Positions 13,503 through 20,737 of a stretch of 64,000 nucleotides of DNA are shown here, in pieces; positions within the stretch are counted from its first letter, which is position 1; every line of letters begins with the position of its first letter. The notes under the pieces are model-generated. The model had not been told where the DNA came from, ran no database searches, and saw nothing but the letters and a program-made list of their open reading frames with translations. Both the position numbers and the translations under genes were made by a program. Source of the DNA: Hybos culiciformis (lineage: Eukaryota; Arthropoda; Insecta; Diptera; Hybotidae); assembly GCA_964007475.1 (NCBI GenBank), contig OZ023273.1, positions 110,234,485 to 110,298,484 on the forward strand, written 5' to 3'.

Positions 13503-14117
13503 TGTAAAGGAAAAATTGTTTTTATTTAATGGAAAGTTTTTATTGACTTTCTTATTTATAGTTATTCATCTTATGATGGATCATGGGTTGGACATCTATG
13601 TTGTCCAAGACATCTAAGGCCTATTGAATTCCCTATTCCATAATGACCACTAGCATGTCATTATGGAGATCCTATTGTCTAGGCTGTATTCAGCCGTATG
13701 TCCTATTAGAGCGGGACGCGCTTTCGTTTTGGCTGTATTCAGCCGGTTATCCGTATTATATTGCTCGGAAAGCTATCTTACCTGTATTGTATAGCTCAGG
13801 GAAGCCGTTTATAGAAAGATGAGATTTGGTAAGAATCTGATTTAATTTTCTAATTTCAATCTTATTTATACAAAATCTTATGTACTAAAATTCTTATATT
13901 CTATATACAAATATTATATACAATTTAGTTTATATAATTAATTTTCTTATGTAATATAAAATAGTTTACTATGTCCTAATATGATTGGTTGCCCAATCAA
14001 ATTAATTATAATTTACAGTAATTCTTATTAAAATATAAATTTTTTGGGTTCAAAAAATAATTAAAATTTTTATAAATTTAGTTTTATTTTAACGTTAGTG
14101 ATAACAATATCACTACA
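13503..14117 (-). repeat. 3' LTR (left copy)
   Basis: 615 bp, beginning TGTAAAGG and ending CACTACA on the + strand. It differs from the right LTR by having five instead of six A in the run at 13511-13515. On the - strand, AATAAA signals lie near 13537-13542 and 13521-13526, close to the U5 end. A CCAAT-containing 7-bp inverted repeat (TGATTGG/CCAATCA, 13982-13999) sits in the presumed U3. A cluster of hairpins occupies 13588-13744, and a splice-donor-like CAG|GTAAGAT occurs at 13782/13781. The exact U3/R/U5 limits are not determined. Confidence 0.97.
13588..13744 (-). other. Array of hairpins in the LTR
   Basis: Four perfect short stems lie in 157 bp: TTGGACA/TGTCCAA (13588-13608), CCATAATGAC/GTCATTATGG with a 9-nt spacer (13638-13666), and two identical copies of GGCTGTATTCAGCC, a 5-bp stem with TATT loop (13682-13695 and 13731-13744). 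The block is GC-richer than the rest of the LTR. Being terminal in the - strand LTR, it should be part of the transcribed R/U5 leader. A role in packaging, dimerisation or translation is possible but inferred. The same array occurs in the right LTR at +6616. Confidence 0.7.
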
Positions 14118-14129
14118 TCCTTTCCCTTT
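14118..14129 (-). other. Polypurine tract
   Basis: On the - strand, AAAGGGAAAGGA directly abuts the 3' LTR (TGTAGTG...). In LTR retroelements this is the RNase H-resistant primer for plus-strand DNA synthesis. Position and purity fit. Confidence 0.9.
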
Positions 14130-14203
14130 GGGAGAAAAAAAAATTTTTTGTAAATTTTATGTAAAAGGAAGAAAAATTTTTTTTTTTTTTTCTATTTTAA
14201 ATT

Positions 14204-17200
14204 CTATACCTTTTTTAAGTTATTATTATGAATTTTCTTTAATTTATTATTTATTTCTATTATTGAATTTACTCCGTCTCTTTCGACGATTCTATAAGGT
14301 CCTTGAAAAGGATAATCTAATTTCTTTCTATTAAAATTTTTTATCATTACCATATCATTTACTTTCAAATTCGCAGGATTAATATTAAGATTGTATTTTT
14401 CATTTCTAGCTATTTTATATTTAATTAGTTCTTCTCTAGCTGATTTTAGTGCACAAGATAATTTTAAATTTAATTCGTTTAAATAGTTATCATAGTTTAT
14501 GAAATTTAGTGGTTCATTATTTTTAAGTGTAATATTTGTCGGTAACTCAGGTGTGTTTCCAAAAATTAATTCAAATGGCGCATAATGAGTGTCTGAATGA
14601 GGTGTAGTATTATAGGAAAATAAGAAAAATGGGATTAATTCAACCCAATTGTTGCTATGATTGCATGTTAAAAAATATTCGTTTAGTACTCTGTGATTTC
14701 TTTCTACTGAACCTAATGTTTGATGGTGATAAGGTGTTGATTTTTGGTGATTAATATTAAAAGTTTTACAAATGTTCATAAATAGTTCGTTTACAAATTC
14801 TGTACCTAAATCAGTTTTGATATTTTTTATATTTCCATATCTTAATATGATATTTTCTGTTAAAATTTTTGCTATCGTAATAGCATCTTTAGTTTCTATA
14901 GGAAATGCTTCTATGTATTTAGTTAATTCGCATTGAACTGTGAGTATATATCTATAATTATTACAAATTTTTAAAGGGCCTACTGTATCGACTTGTATGG
15001 TTTCGAAAGGTCTATTTGGAGTGTCAGTAATTTGTAATGGTTCTTTAATGTTTCTAACTTGTTTTGATTTAATACATTCGTTGCAATTTTTCACGTAATT
15101 TTTAATCATTTTATGCATGTTTTTCCATATGTATTTTTGTCTAAGTTTTATTATCATTTTCCTAACACCGATGTGTCCACTTATATTGTTACTATGATTG
15201 TCTTTTATTAATTGTTTTATTAAATTTTGATCTGTTATTTCGATAGGAGCTTTGAATAAAATTATTTTTAATTTATTTTTCGAATTATCTTTTTCTTGTA
15301 GTTGATTAAATATGTTTTTAAATTCTTGAATGTTAATGTGGTTAAATAAGGTATCATTATTATTTATCGCGACTGTGAAAATTTTATTTTGAGCTAATAA
15401 GAGTTTCATTTTATTTAAAATTGATTTTATATTAATTCTCTTTTTATTAAAATATATTTTATAATTATTATTGAATGTTATTTCTGTTGTACCAGTTGAA
15501 GTTTCTATGAAGTTTACTTTCGGAATTCTTTTTATATCGTTAATTGAGATACTGTGCCAAATGTGTAGATTTTTATTTATAGGGTTTTTAGCTTGTTCTA
15601 GTGACCTAGTTACTTGTCTGGTTATCACGTTAATATCTTTTTCTGGCGTAATTGGGATCATAGATTTTAAAATGTTAGAGTTTAAATGTATTCTTGATAA
15701 AGCGTCTGCGTTTGTATTCATTTTTCCTTGTTTGTATACTATATCAAAATCGTAATCACTGAGATCTAGTCTAATACGCGTCATTTTAGATGAAGGGTTT
15801 TTGTGCGTAAATAATCCTACTAAAGGTCTGTGATCTGTTACGACGATGAATTTTCTGCCATATACATAGGGTCTAAAGAAATTGATTGCCCAGTGAATAG
15901 AAAGCAATTCTTTTTCTATTATTGGTTTGTTTAGTTCTGCAGAATTTAATGTTTTACTGGCATAGCTTATTGGTAAATCTTGTCCAATTTCTCCTTGAGA
16001 TAAGACTGCTCCGAAGGCGGATTGTGAAGCGTCTGTTGTGATTATAAAAGGTTTGGAATAATCTGGATATTGTAAAATGGGAGGGTTAATTAATTTATTT
16101 TTTAAATTTAAAAATGCATTTGTACAATTTTCATTCCAATTAAATATTGATTTCTTTTTTGTTAGATCGTTCAAAGGTTTTGCTATAGCTGCAAAGTTTG
16201 GTATAAATTTTCTGTAATAATTGCAGAATGCTACAAAACGTTTTATTTCATCAGCGTTTTGGGGTTGTGGATAATTTTTTACTGCAAAAAGTTTAGTTGG
16301 GTCTGTTTTTATGCCTTTATTAGTTATTAAATGGCCTAAATAAATTACTTCTTTCTGTAAGAAACTACATTTTTCTGGATTTAGCTTTAAATTATATTTT
16401 CTTAATCGTTCAAATACTTTTATTAAATTTTCGTTGTGGTGTTTAATAGAACATCCAAATATTATTATATCATCAACATAAATAAATGATTCTGAATTTA
16501 AACCTGATAAAGCAATTGTTAACATTCGCTGAAAACTATTTGAAGAGATTTTTAAACCAAATGGGAGTCTTTTAAATTGAAAATGTCCATTATTAGATGA
16601 AAATGCTGTACAAGGTCTTGAATTTTTCTCTAATTCGATTTGGTGAAAAGAACTGACCATATCTAATGTGGTAAAGTATTTTGCTCTTCCTAAATTATCT
16701 AGTACGTCTTCTAATTTGGTCAAAGGAAATTTGTCATTTTGAATTTTTTTGTTTAGTTGACGGAAATCTACTACTAGTCTCCATTTTTTGGTGTCATTAG
16801 AGGATTTCTTTGGTACTAAGAGTAAAGGTGAGTTATATGGACTGTAAGAGTGTTCAATAATGTCTTCTTTCAATAATTTATCTACTTGATCATTAATTTC
16901 TGTTAATTGCGAATTTGGTAATCTATAGTTTTTAATATAAATAGGGTTTTTATTTTCTAAGGCGATATTTTGTTTATAAAAATTATTAGTCGTTAATGAG
17001 TCACCTGGTAAGTAAAATATATCTTGGAATTGTTTGCAGATTTTAAGTGTTTCATTTTGAGCTTTTGGGTCGTCTGGGTTAATGCTTAATATTTGTTCTA
17101 AATGTAATAATCGATCGTGATCGTTATTTTCAATATTCACTATGTTATAATTGTTTAAAGGTACTGTTTTAGGCTTATAATTTTTTATGATCATTGTTTT

Positions 17201-17734
17201 ATCATTAGTATTTAAAATTTTTACATTCGATATGCCATTTTTGGCTATAATCGTGTTGGCTATGAATATTCCTGGTGTTATTTCTTCACTCAGGACAAGT
17301 GTCTCTTCTGTTCTCTGAACATGTAAAGGACATATAATTTCAGTTCTGGCTGGTATCACCAGTTGACTGATACAATTAGAATTAATGGGTATATTTATTA
17401 CCTCATCACTTATCGTAAGTGATAATTCATTTGTTTCAAAATTAATTAATGCGGAGTATTTCATTAAGAAATCTCGGCCTAAGATTCCATCCGTTTTGAT
17501 TGGAAATTTATCTTCTACACAGTGTAGATTTATAAAACATTTTTTGTTTTCAATAATAAAATGTGTTTGTAGTGTGCCTAAAGATTCATGTATGTTATTG
17601 CCTATTCCTGTAATTTTGCAAGTACTATTATTATTAATGTCAATTGAATTTGTGAATTGTTCTTTGATGACAGATATGTCTGCACCAGTATCAATCATGA
17701 ATTTAATTGGATTATAATAATTGGGTCTTTGCAT
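14204..17734 (-). CDS. pol: Pol polyprotein (PR-RT-RNase H-integrase)
   Basis: 1176 codons from the first ATG; the frame is open upstream to 17854 and overlaps the end of gag by 82 nt. Domains in order: aspartic protease with D-T-G at residues 15-17 and ILGRDF near 84-89; reverse transcriptase with LDM (D358), LPFG near 390 and YVDD (D421, D422); RNase H with D568, E609, D634 and D677; integrase with an HHCC finger (H847, H854, C884, C887), catalytic D916, D975 and E1011 (exact D,D35E spacing) and a GPYR motif at 1145. All expected catalytic residues are present, so the copy looks competent. Expression is probably as a Gag-Pol fusion through a -1 frameshift at 17836-17842, because the frame is open back to that site and the ATG at 17734 lies 38 nt past the gag stop. 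The stop codon lies close to the PPT, leaving no room for env. Confidence 0.96.
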   Translation of the reverse strand: MQRPNYYNPIKFMIDTGADISVIKEQFTNSIDINNNSTCKITGIGNNIHESLGTLQTHFIIENKKCFINLHCVEDKFPIKTDGILGRDFLMKYSALINFETNELSLTISDEVINIPINSNCISQLVIPARTEIICPLHVQRTEETLVLSEEITPGIFIANTIIAKNGISNVKILNTNDKTMIIKNYKPKTVPLNNYNIVNIENNDHDRLLHLEQILSINPDDPKAQNETLKICKQFQDIFYLPGDSLTTNNFYKQNIALENKNPIYIKNYRLPNSQLTEINDQVDKLLKEDIIEHSYSPYNSPLLLVPKKSSNDTKKWRLVVDFRQLNKKIQNDKFPLTKLEDVLDNLGRAKYFTTLDMVSSFHQIELEKNSRPCTAFSSNNGHFQFKRLPFGLKISSNSFQRMLTIALSGLNSESFIYVDDIIIFGCSIKHHNENLIKVFERLRKYNLKLNPEKCSFLQKEVIYLGHLITNKGIKTDPTKLFAVKNYPQPQNADEIKRFVAFCNYYRKFIPNFAAIAKPLNDLTKKKSIFNWNENCTNAFLNLKNKLINPPILQYPDYSKPFIITTDASQSAFGAVLSQGEIGQDLPISYASKTLNSAELNKPIIEKELLSIHWAINFFRPYVYGRKFIVVTDHRPLVGLFTHKNPSSKMTRIRLDLSDYDFDIVYKQGKMNTNADALSRIHLNSNILKSMIPITPEKDINVITRQVTRSLEQAKNPINKNLHIWHSISINDIKRIPKVNFIETSTGTTEITFNNNYKIYFNKKRINIKSILNKMKLLLAQNKIFTVAINNNDTLFNHINIQEFKNIFNQLQEKDNSKNKLKIILFKAPIEITDQNLIKQLIKDNHSNNISGHIGVRKMIIKLRQKYIWKNMHKMIKNYVKNCNECIKSKQVRNIKEPLQITDTPNRPFETIQVDTVGPLKICNNYRYILTVQCELTKYIEAFPIETKDAITIAKILTENIILRYGNIKNIKTDLGTEFVNELFMNICKTFNINHQKSTPYHHQTLGSVERNHRVLNEYFLTCNHSNNWVELIPFFLFSYNTTPHSDTHYAPFELIFGNTPELPTNITLKNNEPLNFINYDNYLNELNLKLSCALKSAREELIKYKIARNEKYNLNINPANLKVNDMVMIKNFNRKKLDYPFQGPYRIVERDGVNSIIEINNKLKKIHNNNLKKV

Positions 17735-17772
17735 TAGGATAAAAAATGTTGGTGAATTGTTTTTAAAATTAT

Positions 17773-19080
17773 TTATTGTATATTTAAAGCATTCATTTCC
17801 CCGATTACCGTTTGACCCGAATCGGGGGTCCGTCCGTTTCCCGATTCTAATGCGTTAACGTTCCTATTATTAAAATTTTGGTCATCGTTTCTACGATTGT
17901 TATTATATCTGTTATTATAGGAATTATTATTCCTGTTATTATTAATTGGTTGAGAATTATTGTAGTCTCTATTTCTATAATAGTCAGTGGAATTCGTATG
18001 TTGCTGATTTCTATTATAGTTATGATTATCATTAGTATTTGATCTATGATTACTATTGTTCATATTATTATTACTAGTACGATTATTATGATTATTATGA
18101 TTATTTTGATTACTATGATTATTATGATTATTATGACCATTCCTTGGTCTATTATTATTATTAAAATTATTTCTAGTATTTCTATTATTATTATAATTTC
18201 TTCTACCATTATTTCTATTATTATTGTTGTTATTATTCCTACTATTACTTCGATTTGAGTAGGTATTTATATTATTACTATCATTATTATTATTATTACT
18301 ATCTATTTCCAAAATAAGTTTTATTGCTTCTGTAAAAGTTTTTGGTTGTGCCGCTAAAATGACTGATTGTATGGGTTCTACTAAGTTTGTCTTAAGGCAT
18401 TGCAGAGCAAATTTATCATTAACTTTTATTATTACAGCTTTTGCGTCAGCTGTTTCATTTTTAGACTGTATCATATTTAATTCATTTATTAGCATTTCTA
18501 ATTTTTCAGCATATTTTGTGGCTGATATTGACCTATTCTTTCCTAATTGGTCGATTTCGTTGTGTATTTTAGTATAGGTTCTAGTGCTCATGAAATTATT
18601 ATTTAAAATTTTTTTTAAATTTTCAAGTGTTGTAGGTTCTGTCTCATTTATAATTCGATTTTTCACCTTTTGTGATAATTTTATATTATAAATGAATTTT
18701 ATTAATTTTTCTCTATCTGCTACTTTAATATTATCGTGAATGTATTCCGTTATGCTTATGAATTCTTGCAATTTAGCATAGGAACCTTCGAATAATGGGA
18801 TTATTTTATTTACATTTGCTATGTCAAAATCCATCTTATTATTTATGATTTCTATCAAGTAAGATTTAATTAATGTCACGTATTTCGAATACTCTGTTCT
18901 TAAACTTGTCTTCCCTGTTCTCAAATTTGATTCCCTAACAGAGCTTATAAATAGCGATTTGTTGTAAATTACCTTAGTTAATTCAGCCTTTGCTGCAGAG
19001 ATATTAAACTTTGTTTTTATTATATTATTGTAGAGTTCTTCTAATTGTTCAATTTCTTTTTGGAATTTCTCAAGGGTCAT
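17773..19080 (-). CDS. gag: Gag (capsid/nucleocapsid) with Asn/Arg-rich tail
   Basis: 435 residues starting at a proper ATG (19080). Residues 1-260 are helical and resemble a Ty3/gypsy capsid: a pattern around LFEGSYAKLQEF (96-107) is followed by KLIKFIYNIKLS (125-136). Residues 261-407 are dominated by Asn with scattered Arg and His, including short NNH-type repeats at 316-334. There is no CCHC zinc knuckle; the basic Asn/Arg tail is the likely nucleic-acid-binding part, as in several insect gypsy relatives. Pol follows in the -1 frame. The antisense open frames here are low-complexity shadows of the Asn codons. Confidence 0.93.
   Translation of the reverse strand: MTLEKFQKEIEQLEELYNNIIKTKFNISAAKAELTKVIYNKSLFISSVRESNLRTGKTSLRTEYSKYVTLIKSYLIEIINNKMDFDIANVNKIIPLFEGSYAKLQEFISITEYIHDNIKVADREKLIKFIYNIKLSQKVKNRIINETEPTTLENLKKILNNNFMSTRTYTKIHNEIDQLGKNRSISATKYAEKLEMLINELNMIQSKNETADAKAVIIKVNDKFALQCLKTNLVEPIQSVILAAQPKTFTEAIKLILEIDSNNNNNDSNNINTYSNRSNSRNNNNNNNRNNGRRNYNNNRNTRNNFNNNNRPRNGHNNHNNHSNQNNHNNHNNRTSNNNMNNSNHRSNTNDNHNYNRNQQHTNSTDYYRNRDYNNSQPINNNRNNNSYNNRYNNNRRNDDQNFNNRNVNALESGNGRTPDSGQTVIGEMNALNIQ
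17799..17842 (-). promoter_or_regulatory. Programmed -1 ribosomal frameshift signal
   Basis: On the - strand the heptamer G GGA AAC (17842-17836) matches X XXY YYZ in the gag frame (Gag Gly414-Asn415). After an 8-nt spacer, CCCCGATT (17827-17820) pairs perfectly with AATCGGGG (17806-17799) across a 13-nt loop. An alternative 5-bp stem, GACCC/GGGTC, is nested here. Shifting by -1 enters the pol frame, which is open from 17854, and adds 34 residues before the first pol Met. GGGAAAC is a slip site used by several retroviruses. The run of G+C in an A+T-rich element supports selection for structure. Efficiency is unknown. Confidence 0.85.
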
Positions 19081-19749
19081 GCTATGAAAAAATTCTTGTG
19101 TGCAAAATTTGAATTAAACCGAAAAATATTTTTAATTGATAATTTAATCATAGAGGGACAGAAAAAAAAATTTTTTAGGTTTTATTAATTTTTTAATAGG
19201 GTATAATTTTGTTGCTTCCTATGATAATTATTTAAAATCATTAAATATATTTGGGTCATTAATTTGTTAATAGGGTATTGAAAAATATTTTTTAGGGTCT
19301 TTGCTAAATTTTAATGCAATTTTAATATTAACATCTTTTTCTTTTTTTTTTTGAAATGTATTGGTACGGTATGCAAAAATTTTTATCTCTTTTATATATT
19401 TTTTTTTTTTTGTAAAATATCTAGGTAGAATTATTTTGATAGACAAGTGTTCTTTTTTTTTTTTTTTTGATAATAAATTTTATTTGAATATCGGGGTATT
19501 CATAATATAGTTTTATATTCGTAATAATTCTTAGAATTCTTTGGGGTATTCTTGAGTAATATTCTTAATTTTTATAAGGTTTAACATTTGGAAATTTTTT
19601 CTTATGGTAATTTATAATACTAATAATTAAGTAAAATTTTTGTATTTATTCATTATTTCTGTTTTACAATTAAATATTTTATAATTTTATAATTTAATAT
19701 AAATTTTTAATTTATAACAAAATTTTTGTTTTTTTTTTTTTTGACAATT
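19081..19749 (-). other. Untranslated spacer between leader ORF and gag
   Basis: About 670 nt of internal leader with many T-runs on the + strand and no open frame of note. It probably forms part of the 5' leader of the genomic RNA. Confidence 0.6.
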
Positions 19750-20118
19750 TTATTTTAAATTTTTTGCGTTTTGTATGTGTTTAAGGTTCTTGTTAAACAT
19801 TTTGGTTATTTTTGTTGAAGTTTTGTGTAAATGTCGGTCTTGTTTGATTCTTCTTATTTCGTCTAGTATTGTTTTGCGTTGTGTCTTGTTTGTTTTAGTT
19901 TGTAAAATTTCTTGTAGTTTTTGTAATTCTTTCCGGAATTTAACAAGTTTCCCGGCACGTTGCCTCTTCTTTGGTTGCTGTTGTTCTTGCTGTTGTTGTT
20001 GATTTTGTTGTTGTCGTTCTTTATATTCTTGAATTGTAATTTTATTCTTTTCTGGTTTTTGTTCCATGTCTTGAATTCTGTATTGTATTATAAATTTTGC
20101 GGTTTGCAGGATCGCCAT
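19750..20118 (-). CDS. Small basic leader ORF of the retrotransposon
   Basis: 122 codons upstream of gag. The first ATG (20118) is formed by the last LTR base plus the first two bases of the PBS. A second in-frame ATG at 20067 (Met18) has G at -3 and +4, a better context, giving 105 residues. The protein is Lys/Gln/Arg-rich: a poly-Gln run lies near residues 37-48, a basic patch KKRQRAGK near 50-57 and a likely coiled coil over 58-92. No known domain is recognised. Small ORFs before gag occur in some mdg1/412-type elements, but their role is unclear. It could be a real accessory protein or an incidental open frame. Confidence 0.55.
   Translation of the reverse strand: MAILQTAKFIIQYRIQDMEQKPEKNKITIQEYKERQQQNQQQQQEQQQPKKRQRAGKLVKFRKELQKLQEILQTKTNKTQRKTILDEIRRIKQDRHLHKTSTKITKMFNKNLKHIQNAKNLK
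20106..20117 (-). other. Primer-binding site (tRNA-Arg type)
   Basis: Directly next to the 5' LTR the - strand reads TGGCGATCCTGC. This complements a tRNA 3' end GCAGGATCG plus CCA. From memory this is the 3' end of insect tRNA-Arg(ACG); mdg1/412 elements are known to use tRNA-Arg. The position abutting the LTR is standard for gypsy-type elements. Confidence 0.85.
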
Positions 20119-20733
20119 GTAAAGGAAAAAATTGTTTTTATTTAATGGAAAGTTTTTATTGACTTTCTTATTTATAGTTATTCATCTTATGATGGATCAT
20201 GGGTTGGACATCTATGTTGTCCAAGACATCTAAGGCCTATTGAATTCCCTATTCCATAATGACCACTAGCATGTCATTATGGAGATCCTATTGTCTAGGC
20301 TGTATTCAGCCGTATGTCCTATTAGAGCGGGACGCGCTTTCGTTTTGGCTGTATTCAGCCGGTTATCCGTATTATATTGCTCGGAAAGCTATCTTACCTG
20401 TATTGTATAGCTCAGGGAAGCCGTTTATAGAAAGATGAGATTTGGTAAGAATCTGATTTAATTTTCTAATTTCAATCTTATTTATACAAAATCTTATGTA
20501 CTAAAATTCTTATATTCTATATACAAATATTATATACAATTTAGTTTATATAATTAATTTTCTTATGTAATATAAAATAGTTTACTATGTCCTAATATGA
20601 TTGGTTGCCCAATCAAATTAATTATAATTTACAGTAATTCTTATTAAAATATAAATTTTTTGGGTTCAAAAAATAATTAAAATTTTTATAAATTTAGTTT
20701 TATTTTAACGTTAGTGATAACAATATCACTACA
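20118..20733 (-). repeat. 5' LTR (right copy)
   Basis: 616 bp, identical by eye to the left LTR except for one extra A in the run at 20126-20131. On the - strand it should carry the promoter. The hairpin array recurs at 20204-20360, and the splice-donor-like CAG|GTAAGAT at 20398/20397. Confidence 0.97.
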
Positions 20734-20737
20734 AGAT
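20734..20737. repeat. Target-site duplication AGAT (right copy)
   Basis: Matches AGAT at 13499-13502 on the other side of the element. Confidence 0.9.

Larger units (their letters stand above)
13503..20733 (-). mobile_element. Complete Ty3/gypsy-type LTR retrotransposon, 7231 bp
   Basis: The element is flanked by AGAT duplications and bounded by TGT...ACA LTRs of 615 and 616 bp. By eye these differ only in one A of an A-run, so the insertion looks very recent. Read on the - strand the order is 5' LTR, PBS, small leader ORF, gag, pol (protease, reverse transcriptase, RNase H, integrase), PPT, 3' LTR. There is no envelope frame. No stop or frameshift damage is seen in gag or pol beyond the programmed gag/pol frame change. 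The Arg-type PBS, the absence of a zinc knuckle in Gag and the GPY/F end of the integrase suggest the mdg1/412 side of the insect gypsy group; that assignment is an inference. It lies antisense to the proposed + strand host transcript. Confidence 0.97.

Noticed and set aside
14098..14334. 78-codon + strand frame next to the left LTR
   Set aside because: It overlaps the PPT and the end of pol on the other strand; Phe/Leu/Tyr-rich noise.
15471..17717. + strand open frames of 94 and 110 codons inside pol
   Set aside because: Antisense to intact pol domains; no independent support.
17847..18258. Open frames of Ile/Met-rich protein opposite and overlapping gag
   Set aside because: These are shadows of the AAT/AAC-rich Gag tail in other frames, with no domain.
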